From NCBI GenBank assembly GCA_937897785.1, contig CALCNB010000149.1, positions 1 to 7,019 on the forward strand: a DNA stretch of 7,019 nt. The letters run 5' to 3'. This document shows, one piece after another, positions 1-5,914 of the stretch. Source of the stretch: an uncultured Cellvibrionales bacterium. GTDB taxonomy: Bacteria; Pseudomonadota; Gammaproteobacteria; Pseudomonadales; UBA7434. The notes beneath the pieces are model-generated. The model was not told the DNA's origin and ran no database searches. It saw nothing but the letters and a program-made list of their open reading frames with translations. Within the stretch, counting starts at the first letter, position 1; every line of letters begins with the position of its first letter. The position numbers were made by a program, and so were the translations under genes.

Positions 1-167
1 GAAGGCTGCTCGCCCGCCGGTAAGGCAACGACCTCAACACCCTCTTCCACTTTTCTAGACGACAGAAGAATCGCTTCTGGGCCCAGAGCCTCATTCAGTT
101 TACGAATAGCGCGGCTCATATCTTTAGCAACAAAACGCTGCTCTTTACTGATTGTTGTGGCCTGCAT
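1..167 (-). CDS. flhF: FlhF, flagellar SRP-like GTPase, N-terminal fragment cut by window edge
   Basis: The first 55 codons, starting at the ATG at 167-165, read MQATTISKEQRFVAKDMSRA and continue with RKLNEALGPEAILLSSRKV and VEVVALPAG. This is the typical N-terminus of FlhF: a short basic start, an 'F-A-D-M-A' helix, then the G-x-(D/E)-A-(I/V)-(I/L)-L-S-x-(R/K) stretch. In the family, FlhF is a signal-recognition-particle-type GTPase at the cell pole that sets the place and number of polar flagella, usually with FleN/FlhG. The GTPase (NG) domain lies outside the window. The gene follows flhA on the same strand with a 37-bp gap and no visible terminator, so it is probably co-transcribed with it. 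The reading frame is open to the edge. Confidence 0.92.
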   Translation of the reverse strand, partial: MQATTISKEQRFVAKDMSRAIRKLNEALGPEAILLSSRKVEEGVEVVALPAGEQP

Positions 168-172
168 CTCAA

Positions 173-179
173 TCTCCTT
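173..179 (-). promoter_or_regulatory. Strong ribosome binding site of flhF
   Basis: On the minus strand AAGGAGA lies five bases before the ATG at 167-165. It is the best Shine-Dalgarno match in the window and fixes the flhF start. It contrasts with the weak sites before flhA and flhB. Confidence 0.8.
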
Positions 180-204
180 GTTGGGTCATATTAGACAGTG
201 CGGA

Positions 205-2301
205 TCAACCCGCGGTCGCCTCAATAGTCACTTGTTTATCATCGGGTATTTCGTTATAGGACAATACGTGCAATGCATGCGCGCTAAAACGTACAAACTT
301 AGCCAGTATTGGCCTTAAAATTGCTGGCACTAATAACGCCGCTGGACTGCCCTTCATTATCTGAGACTGTGCTGCATCATTAATCGAGCGCTGTAATTGC
401 TCTGCTAAACCTGGCTCAAGCGTCACATCAGCAACATTGTTCGATGTAGCAGAACTCATTAACATCTGCTCCATCGCTGGCGCCAAAGTGACAACGGATA
501 AATTAGAAGATGTGCCAAAAACTTCTTGAATAATTGCACGCGATAAGGCGACTCTGACTAATTCAATCAACTGGCCAGCTTCTTGATTAACAGCCGCATT
601 TGCGACAATCGTCTCTGCTATCGTTCTAAAGTCACGCACTGGTACTTGCTCCGCAAGTAAGCCTTTCAACACTTTTAATAACTGCCCCATACTCAAGGTG
701 TCAGGGACTAAAGTTTCGACTAGCTTTGGTGAGTAACGAGCTAGACGATCTAACATTTGTTGTAACTCTTCATGGCCCAATAACTCATGAACGTGTTTTT
801 GTAAAAGCGTGTTCATATGAGTAGCAATGACCGTACTGGCATCAACCACGGTATAACCTAATGTTTGGGCATGATCTTTGACACTATTCTCTACCCATAC
901 TGCATCTAAACCAAATGCCGGGTCTTTGATTTGAACGCCCTCAATATCGCCAAATACTTGACCGGGATTAATCGCTAAATGCTTATCAGGGAAGACCTCA
1001 GACTCGGCAATGCTGACACCCATTAAGGAAATTCGGTAAGCATTAGGCTGAAGATCTAAATTATCGCGAATATGCACGGAGGGGATAAGAAAACCAATTT
1101 CTTGAGACAGCTTTTTTCGAATTCCTTTTATCCTATTAAGCAGCTCTGCCGATTGGTTTTTATCGACCATAGGAATTAATCGATACCCCACCTCGAGCCC
1201 AATCATGTCAACCGGCACCACGTCATCCCAAGCCAAATCAGCCCCGAGGCCTTGTGCCTGTTCAGAGGCTATTAGTTGTTGAGCCTGCTGTTGATCAACA
1301 CTGCTTTGCTCTTGCTTGAGGATTTTACGCTGAATAAGTACTGCACCAAAGACACAGACCACTGCCAAGCTAAGGAAGGCAAAGTGTGGCATGCCAGGAA
1401 TAATACCAATGATGGTCAAAATAAAAGCGGCAACCGTCAATGCTTTCGGCGAGGCGAACATCTGATCAACCACCTGCTCGCGCATATCACTTTCACTGTT
1501 CACTCGGGTGACCATAATTGCCGCCGCAGTTGACAGTAGTAAAGACGGAATCTGAGCAACTAGCCCATCACCTATAGTCAGTAATGTGTAGACCTGCATC
1601 GCATTATTAAAGGATAAATCATGCTGTAGCATACCGATACCAATGCCGCCTAAGATATTAATCAGTAAAATTAATATGCCCGCAATGGCATCACCCCGCA
1701 CGAATTTACTGGCGCCATCCATTGCTCCATAAAAATCGGCTTCACTGCCGACTTCTTGGCGCCTTAACTTCGCTTCTTCCTGAGTAAGGATACCCGCATT
1801 TAAATCCGCGTCTATGGCCATTTGTTTGCCGGGCATGGCATCGAGGGTAAATCGTGCACTGACTTCGGATATACGACCAGCGCCCTTAGTCACAACGACA
1901 AAATTAATAATCATCAAGATTAAAAACACTACCAGACCAACGACATAATTACCGCCGATCACAACCTCGCCAAATGACTGTATAACTTTACCCGCAGCAT
2001 CACTACCGGTATGCCCTTCAAGCAAAACAACCCGTGTAGAAGCTACGTTTAAGGCTAGACGAAGCAATGTAGCGATCAATAATATGGCGGGGAAAACAGC
2101 AAAATCGAGCGGCCGCAAGGCATAGACCGATACCAGTAGCACAACGATGGATAGAGCAATATTGAAAGAAAAAAGCGTATCGAGTAGAAATGGCGAGACC
2201 GGCAAAGTCATCATACCAAGAATCGTCAATAGCAGTAACGGCACGCCAAGGTTGCCCTGTGCTGCATAGCCAAATCGTGAAATTGTTTGCTCAGTCGTCA
2301 A
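205..2301 (-). CDS. flhA: FlhA, flagellar type III export gate protein
   Basis: FlhA is the large inner-membrane protein of the flagellar type III export gate. Its N-terminal membrane half helps couple the proton motive force to export, and its cytoplasmic half docks chaperone-substrate complexes. The 698 residues match the family length of about 690-710. Visible parts are a hydrophobic N-terminal half (about residues 18-325) with several membrane spans, the FHIPEP-family signature region around 145-210 (RFTLDAMPGKQMAIDADLN, then DFYGAMDGASKFVRGDAIAG with a conserved Asp at 204), the TIGDGLVAQIPSLLLSTAA segment at 242-260, a Gln-rich linker at about 328-350, and the C-terminal cytoplasmic domain at about 360-690. 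The start is a TTG at 2301-2299. No ATG or GTG lies in frame between it and the upstream in-frame stop at 2349-2347, and the next Met is residue 30, inside the first membrane span. The ribosome site is weak (GAGA at 2314-2311). A sigma-54 element lies 80-95 bp upstream, and flhF follows. Confidence 0.98.
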   Translation of the reverse strand: MTTEQTISRFGYAAQGNLGVPLLLLTILGMMTLPVSPFLLDTLFSFNIALSIVVLLVSVYALRPLDFAVFPAILLIATLLRLALNVASTRVVLLEGHTGSDAAGKVIQSFGEVVIGGNYVVGLVVFLILMIINFVVVTKGAGRISEVSARFTLDAMPGKQMAIDADLNAGILTQEEAKLRRQEVGSEADFYGAMDGASKFVRGDAIAGILILLINILGGIGIGMLQHDLSFNNAMQVYTLLTIGDGLVAQIPSLLLSTAAAIMVTRVNSESDMREQVVDQMFASPKALTVAAFILTIIGIIPGMPHFAFLSLAVVCVFGAVLIQRKILKQEQSSVDQQQAQQLIASEQAQGLGADLAWDDVVPVDMIGLEVGYRLIPMVDKNQSAELLNRIKGIRKKLSQEIGFLIPSVHIRDNLDLQPNAYRISLMGVSIAESEVFPDKHLAINPGQVFGDIEGVQIKDPAFGLDAVWVENSVKDHAQTLGYTVVDASTVIATHMNTLLQKHVHELLGHEELQQMLDRLARYSPKLVETLVPDTLSMGQLLKVLKGLLAEQVPVRDFRTIAETIVANAAVNQEAGQLIELVRVALSRAIIQEVFGTSSNLSVVTLAPAMEQMLMSSATSNNVADVTLEPGLAEQLQRSINDAAQSQIMKGSPAALLVPAILRPILAKFVRFSAHALHVLSYNEIPDDKQVTIEATAG

Positions 2302-2334
2302 AACAAGGTATCTCGATAAAAGATCAGAATCATC

Positions 2335-2360
2335 TAGGGTGACGCATTATTGACACCCTA
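2335..2360 (-). repeat. Inverted repeat in the flhA leader with FleQ-box-like core
   Basis: TAGGGTG (2335-2341) and CACCCTA (2354-2360) are perfect 7-bp inverted arms around a 12-base spacer, lying inside the predicted flhA 5' leader. Read on the minus strand, 2354-2341 is GTCAATAATGCGTC. Its first eight bases fit the published Pseudomonas FleQ consensus GTCaNTAAAtTGAC exactly, and the rest fits poorly. FleQ is known to bind atypically downstream of the RpoN site at the P. aeruginosa flhA promoter. The element may thus be an activator site, an RNA hairpin, or both. There is no U-run after it, so it is not an obvious terminator. Confidence 0.5.
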
Positions 2361-2380
2361 AGCCTGTATTAAGCTTATAT

Positions 2381-2396
2381 TGCAAGAACCAAACCA
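2381..2396 (-). promoter_or_regulatory. Sigma-54 (RpoN) promoter of flhA
   Basis: On the minus strand the sequence TGGTTTGGTTCTTGCA (2396-2381) has the invariant -24 GG and -12 GC separated by exactly ten bases, and a full TTGCA at -12. The consensus is TGGCAC-N5-TTGCA. Transcription would start near 2370, giving a leader of about 70 nt. flhA is a sigma-54 gene in Pseudomonas and Vibrio, which supports the call. A second matching element lies before flhB. Confidence 0.75.
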
Positions 2397-2402
2397 AGTC
2401 TT

Positions 2403-2443
2403 GACAAAACTTACGCTATTGATTGTTTTTAAACAGTTTTGTC
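2403..2443 (-). repeat. 9-bp inverted repeat immediately after flhB stop
   Basis: GACAAAACT (2403-2411) and AGTTTTGTC (2435-2443) are perfect inverted arms separated by 23 bases. The flhB-proximal arm begins three bases after the flhB stop codon. In the flhB transcript the arms could pair into a long-loop hairpin. No U-tract follows, so it is not a classical intrinsic terminator. It may protect the 3' end of the flhB message, or be a protein site just upstream of the flhA sigma-54 element, whose -24 region lies 7 bp away. Confidence 0.5.
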
Positions 2444-2445
2444 GA

Positions 2446-3615
2446 TTAACGCACGAGATCACCAGCCGCATCGAATTGTAGCTCCTCGGGAATCTCTATT
2501 TGCTGGTTTAATTCACTGTTTCGAATCGGCCCAGATGATGGCCGATACGAGGGCCGCTGGCGTAACTGATAGATATAAGCCAGGACTTGAGCGACCGCAA
2601 GATAGAGCTTAGCCGGAATCACATCATCAATTTCAGTACTATAGAAAACAGCACGCGTCAATGGTGGAGACTGCATAATGGGCACCTGATGAGCGACCGC
2701 AACCTCGCGAATTTTGATTGCTATTTGATCAGCGCCTTTGGCGACAACCACTGGTGCAGACAAGCCCTCAGGGTCGTACTTCAGGGCAACAGAGAAATGT
2801 TCTGGGTTGGTAATAATGACATCAGCGTCGGGGATAGCCGACATCATTCTGGCCTGTGCCAATTCTCGCTGTAGTTGACGGATTCGGCTTTTAACTTCAG
2901 GCTTACCCTCTGAATCTTTAAACTCGTCTTTGACTTGCTGGCGCGTCATTTTCAATTTTTGCGCATTATCAAAGACCTGAAAAGGCACATCCACGAGCGC
3001 TATAAGCACAGTAGCTGCACTCATGCCAATAGCCGACCAAATAATAATCCAGCTCGCATGATGGATTGCGGGCCGAATCGATTGTTGGCCAATAGAAAGC
3101 AAATCACCTTTCATTTGATACAAGATCAAAGTGGCCACCATCGCTACTAATAAAAACTTGGCAGTGGCCTTAAATAACTCAACTAAGGACTTGAGCGAAA
3201 ACATTCGTTTAAGCCCTGAAATGGGGTTAAGACGGCTTAACTTAGGCTGAATAGGCTTGGCTGAAAAAATCCAACCCCCTAAGCCTATAGCCCCCAAAGC
3301 ACCGGCTAGCATCAATAAAAACAAAATAATGCCTACCACAGCAAGTAAGGCTTCTACCGAGATCGATAAATGAGTCAACATTCTGCTGGGATCCATCGCC
3401 GACACACGATCGAAATCAAAGTTAGTAAGCATAACTGATTGAATTTGACGACTGAGATTAGCGCCGAAGATCAACACAGAAAATCCACCCGTCATTAACA
3501 GTAGCGTAGTACCTAATTCACGCGATCGAGCGACCTGACCCTCTTCTCTGGCTTTTTCAAGCCGTTTAAAGGTCGCATCCTCAGTTTTTTCTTGGCCGTT
3601 CTCTTCTTCTGCCAT
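2446..3615 (-). CDS. flhB: FlhB, flagellar export gate substrate-specificity switch protein
   Basis: FlhB is the membrane protein of the flagellar type III gate that switches export from rod/hook to filament substrates after cleaving itself. The 389 residues fit the family (about 380). The start MAEEENGQEKTEDATFKRLE, followed by KAREEGQVARSREL, is the canonical amphipathic N-terminus and fixes the ATG at 3615-3613, although the ribosome site is poor (GAG two bases before ATG). Four hydrophobic segments lie at about 34-52, 88-116, 152-167 and 187-212. A charged linker (about 217-258) leads to the cytoplasmic FlhBC domain. The autocleavage motif is at 270-273 as N-P-E-H, with Glu where the textbook motif has Thr. 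It is followed by FSVALKYD and the PxxxSPPLTRAVF-type segment. A proline-rich tail (354-389, with IPEEL) is like that of pseudomonad homologues. It lies upstream of flhA on the same strand with a 144-bp gap, and has its own sigma-54 promoter. fliR is not upstream. Confidence 0.98.
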   Translation of the reverse strand: MAEEENGQEKTEDATFKRLEKAREEGQVARSRELGTTLLLMTGGFSVLIFGANLSRQIQSVMLTNFDFDRVSAMDPSRMLTHLSISVEALLAVVGIILFLLMLAGALGAIGLGGWIFSAKPIQPKLSRLNPISGLKRMFSLKSLVELFKATAKFLLVAMVATLILYQMKGDLLSIGQQSIRPAIHHASWIIIWSAIGMSAATVLIALVDVPFQVFDNAQKLKMTRQQVKDEFKDSEGKPEVKSRIRQLQRELAQARMMSAIPDADVIITNPEHFSVALKYDPEGLSAPVVVAKGADQIAIKIREVAVAHQVPIMQSPPLTRAVFYSTEIDDVIPAKLYLAVAQVLAYIYQLRQRPSYRPSSGPIRNSELNQQIEIPEELQFDAAGDLVR

Positions 3616-3625
3616 CGCTCGTCAC

Positions 3626-3641
3626 TGACGGTTTTACGTCA
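3626..3641 (-). repeat. Short inverted repeat before flhB start
   Basis: TGACG (3626-3630) and CGTCA (3637-3641) flank a 6-base spacer, 10-26 bases upstream of the flhB ATG and inside the predicted leader. It could form a small hairpin close to the weak ribosome site, or be half of an activator box. With only five-base arms, chance is a real alternative. Confidence 0.35.
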
Positions 3642-3651
3642 TCTTTGTCGC

Positions 3652-3668
3652 CAATAAGGGCCTTATTG
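3652..3668 (-). repeat. 17-bp palindrome at the predicted flhB transcription start
   Basis: CAATAAGG (3652-3659) and CCTTATTG (3661-3668) are perfect 8-bp arms around a single central base. The palindrome covers the start site predicted from the sigma-54 element at 3676-3691 (near 3665). Its half-site CAATAA is shared with the flhA leader element at 2347-2352. A dyad-symmetric protein site, perhaps of a FleQ-type regulator, is a reasonable reading. As RNA it could not form a stable hairpin with a one-base loop. Confidence 0.5.
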
Positions 3669-3675
3669 CTAAGTC

Positions 3676-3691
3676 TGCAATAACGAGGCCA
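3676..3691 (-). promoter_or_regulatory. Sigma-54 (RpoN) promoter of flhB
   Basis: On the minus strand TGGCCTCGTTATTGCA (3691-3676) has TGGC at -24 and TTGCA at -12, with GG and GC exactly ten bases apart. Predicted start is near 3665, giving a leader of about 50 nt to the flhB ATG. It is as good as, or better than, the flhA element, and its placement before a flagellar export gene supports the call. Confidence 0.78.
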
Positions 3692-3723
3692 ATCTTAAAA
3701 AAAGAAAACCATAAATCGAAAAA

Positions 3724-3744
3724 TAACGATTTGCCTGATCGTTA
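3724..3744. repeat. 21-bp inverted repeat between the divergent units
   Basis: TAACGAT (3724-3730) and ATCGTTA (3738-3744) are perfect 7-bp arms with a 7-base spacer. The left arm also pairs with AAATCG at 3713-3718 through CGATTT at 3727-3732, so two overlapping dyads exist. It lies about 60-80 bp upstream of the predicted flhB start and about 115 bp before the sulfotransferase gene, a position suited to an operator or an enhancer-binding site acting on either unit. No poly-T run follows in either direction. Confidence 0.45.
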
Positions 3745-3806
3745 CAGTTATTTAAAACCAATTACAAGCCACTTTTGGTTTACCATAGCAATCAAACCAT
3801 CAAGGC

Positions 3807-3821
3807 TATAAGCCAGCTGGC
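3807..3821 (+). promoter_or_regulatory. Possible -10 box and palindrome before the sulfotransferase operon
   Basis: TATAAG (3807-3812) matches the sigma-70 -10 consensus at five of six positions, but no good -35 box lies 16-18 bases upstream. It abuts a perfect 10-bp palindrome GCCAGCTGGC (3812-3821), which would sit at the start site like an operator. This is the only promoter-like candidate I see for the plus-strand operon, and the call is weak. Confidence 0.25.
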
Positions 3822-3846
3822 ATCGCAACAATGAAATCAAGCTTGC

Positions 3847-3851
3847 AAGGA
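3847..3851 (+). promoter_or_regulatory. Ribosome binding site of the sulfotransferase gene
   Basis: AAGGA lies seven bases before the ATG at 3859 and supports that start. Confidence 0.7.
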
Positions 3852-3858
3852 TATCGAG

Positions 3859-5025
3859 ATGTATTTTGATTTTGACTATTACTACAAAGTCCTAAAACAT
3901 GTCTGGGGGCTGAAGAGCTGGCCACATCGACGAAAAACGCTGTTTAAATTACTGGTGATTGTTCCCCTTGAAAGTAGCTTTCATGCCATTTTCTTTCTAC
4001 TGGACTATGTCTTATTTCCAAAACTCTGGCTGCAGAAGATAAGCCAACCGATCTTCATTATTGGCCATGCAAGAAGCGGCACAACACTCATGCATCGATT
4101 AATGTCAGCTGACGGCGATAAATTTAATGACTTTTTATATTGGGAAATGTTCTTTCCTTCTCTAACTGAAAAGAAACTTATTCGTCTCATGGGCTGGATC
4201 GATCAACACATTTTGGGCGGGCCAATTAAAAGGCGCTTGGTCAAGCTCGATGATGATCTATTTGGCCCCTATCGTCACATGCACTATATGAGCTTCTGGA
4301 ACGCCGAGGAAGATCAGTTTTCAATGCGCGCCGCTTTCGTCACACAGCAATGGTCGACTGATATTCCCTTAATGGAAGTCATTGATATGTTCCATGTTGA
4401 TAACATGCCCAACAAGAAAAAACGCTGGATGCGTCACTATAAAGAAATCGTTAAGCGACAACTCTTATTAAATGGCGGCCAAGCAATTCACTTAAGTAAA
4501 AACCCTGTGATGTGTGGCTGGACTGAAACTTTAATTGAAGCATTTCCGGATGCAAAAATTATTGTTATGGTGCGCAACCCCTTGGAGTGCATACCCAGCC
4601 TGCTAAAATTAGTGGAAGTTAGCTGGCAAGGGAAGAGTTGGCAAAAAGAAGATTATGCAAGATCATTAGAGCTGCTGACGCAAACCTGCTATGAAAGCTT
4701 TACCCACCCTAAAGCTGTGCTAGAAAAGCATCCGCATGTGCCACATATGCTGGTCGACTATCGCCAACTAACAACAGAACCCAGACAGACCATTCATGAA
4801 CTCTATAAAAACTTAGGAATGAACGTATCCGAACAATACGACCAGTATTTAATCGAACATGAGCAAAAAGAAAAATCACATAAAACCCACTTTCGCTATA
4901 GTATTGAAGAATACGACGGTCTCTCGGTTGAAAAAATCGAGCAACAGCTTGATGAATTTTTCACGCGCTACAATTGGGACCGACCCTCAGAAAACCCCGA
5001 CATCATTGGCGGCAATGCCAACTAG
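3859..5025 (+). CDS. Sulfotransferase family protein (PAPS-dependent)
   Basis: The 388-residue protein has the two nucleotide-binding motifs of the sulfotransferase superfamily, which moves a sulfo group from PAPS to an alcohol, amine or similar acceptor. The 5'-phosphosulfate loop is at 66-77 (FIIGHARSGTTL). The 3'-phosphate-binding region is at 233-248 (KIIVMVRNPLECIPSL, with Arg239 and Ser247). Between them lie an N-A-E-E-D segment at 148-152, equivalent to the 'PEED' stretch of this subfamily, and HLSKNPVMCGWTETLIEAFP at 211-230, equivalent to the 'K-S/N-P' segment. These features point to the Sulfotransfer_3-like bacterial group and not to classical cytosolic SULTs. A hydrophobic stretch at about 29-54 may attach it to a membrane; no cleavable signal is evident. 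The gene is first in a plus-strand operon, diverges from flhB, and its stop overlaps the ribosome site of the next gene. Acceptor unknown; the neighbouring oxidoreductases suggest a hydroxylated lipid- or steroid-like compound, which is inference. Confidence 0.88.
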   Translation: MYFDFDYYYKVLKHVWGLKSWPHRRKTLFKLLVIVPLESSFHAIFFLLDYVLFPKLWLQKISQPIFIIGHARSGTTLMHRLMSADGDKFNDFLYWEMFFPSLTEKKLIRLMGWIDQHILGGPIKRRLVKLDDDLFGPYRHMHYMSFWNAEEDQFSMRAAFVTQQWSTDIPLMEVIDMFHVDNMPNKKKRWMRHYKEIVKRQLLLNGGQAIHLSKNPVMCGWTETLIEAFPDAKIIVMVRNPLECIPSLLKLVEVSWQGKSWQKEDYARSLELLTQTCYESFTHPKAVLEKHPHVPHMLVDYRQLTTEPRQTIHELYKNLGMNVSEQYDQYLIEHEQKEKSHKTHFRYSIEEYDGLSVEKIEQQLDEFFTRYNWDRPSENPDIIGGNAN

Positions 5026-5027
5026 GA
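5024..5027 (+). promoter_or_regulatory. Ribosome binding site of the SDR gene, overlapping the preceding stop
   Basis: AGGA shares its first two bases with the TAG stop of the sulfotransferase gene (5023-5025) and lies six bases before the ATG at 5034. This arrangement suggests translational coupling of the two genes and selects 5034 over the out-of-frame ATG at 5038. Confidence 0.65.
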
Positions 5028-5033
5028 TAAATT

Positions 5034-5885
5034 ATGGATGAATTAAACGGTAAAGTAGCACTCATAACCGGCGCGTCACGCGGCATAGGCAGAGCGATTG
5101 CTTATCGATTTGCTGCCGAAGGCGCCAAAGTGATTGCCGTCGCATCACGATTAGGCAGTCACGGCAATCTTCAAGGGACTTTAGAAGAAACAGTGGCCAC
5201 CATTCAAGCCAATGGTGGCCAAGCGCAGGCTATTGCCTGCGATCTCTGTGATAGTGGGGCCAGGCAAACCTTGATCGAGCGTGCGACAACCATATTTGGT
5301 TCGATCGATATTTTAGTCAACAATGCGGCGGGGGCAAAAATGCAGATGCCCAGTCTGTCAACCAGTTCTGAACGAAGCTGGATGTTTGATTTAAATGTCA
5401 ATGCGCCTATCGATCTTGCCCAGCAATTACTGCCATCGCTACGGGAGAAAAAAAACGGCTGGATTTTAAATATCAGCAGTGCAACGGCTTTTCAACCGAA
5501 CGTCCCCTACCGTGATAGCCCACAAGCTGCGCATATTTGTGTTGCCTATGGCGCCACAAAGGCCGCTTTAGACCGTTATACAGAAGGCCTTTCACATGAA
5601 GTATACGGTGATCATATTTACATGAACACCTTAGCACCCGAAGCTATCGTGCTCACAGAAGGCGCTAGCTACGTGATTGATATTGCGAAAAAGAATCCCG
5701 ATATGGTTGAACCTATTGAAGTGATGATAGAGGCAGCATTAGAACTCTGTACCGGTAAGCATATCGGTCAAGTCTGCTACAGTCGACAATTATTGCACAG
5801 CACCGACAGAGGGGTTAAAAGTCTTGACGGACAGCAAACCATCGGCGACGCCTTTATGCTTGCTGACATCAACAATATTCATTAA
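5034..5885 (+). CDS. Short-chain dehydrogenase/reductase (SDR)
   Basis: A 283-residue NAD(P)-dependent oxidoreductase of the classical SDR type, which interconverts alcohols and ketones. The Rossmann motif TGASRGIG is at 12-19, an acidic Asp70 follows a strand as in D-L/V cofactor sites, NNAAG is at 96-100, Asn121/Asn123 lie in the DLNVNAP segment, Ser148-Ser149 are the catalytic serine candidates, and Tyr172 and Lys176 form the YxxxK pair (AYGATK). All catalytic residues are present. The Ser-Tyr distance is about 23 residues instead of the usual 13, so a loop of about ten residues is inserted near the active site (about 152-168). No membrane segment is obvious. It follows the sulfotransferase gene by 8 bp and precedes the LLM gene by 29 bp, so it is the middle gene of an operon. 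Substrate not recognisable from sequence. Confidence 0.92.
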   Translation: MDELNGKVALITGASRGIGRAIAYRFAAEGAKVIAVASRLGSHGNLQGTLEETVATIQANGGQAQAIACDLCDSGARQTLIERATTIFGSIDILVNNAAGAKMQMPSLSTSSERSWMFDLNVNAPIDLAQQLLPSLREKKNGWILNISSATAFQPNVPYRDSPQAAHICVAYGATKAALDRYTEGLSHEVYGDHIYMNTLAPEAIVLTEGASYVIDIAKKNPDMVEPIEVMIEAALELCTGKHIGQVCYSRQLLHSTDRGVKSLDGQQTIGDAFMLADINNIH

Positions 5886-5914
5886 CTACCTATTCACTCA
5901 GACTAGAGCAAGGC

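Noticed and set aside
1276..1533. Plus-strand open frame of 85 codons inside flhA
   Set aside because: It lies antisense within a clearly conserved gene, has no recognisable family features and low-complexity composition typical of a shadow frame.
2587..3150. Two plus-strand open frames inside flhB
   Set aside because: Both are antisense to conserved FlhB cytoplasmic and membrane segments and resemble no known protein.
3776..3790. Possible sigma-54 element for the sulfotransferase operon (TTGGTTTACCATAGCA)
   Set aside because: GG and GC are nine bases apart instead of ten, and RpoN spacing is strict; the -12 part also lacks TTGC.
4859..5041. 60-codon plus-strand frame bridging the sulfotransferase and SDR genes
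   Set aside because: It overlaps the conserved sulfotransferase 3' end in another frame and has no family similarity that I can see.
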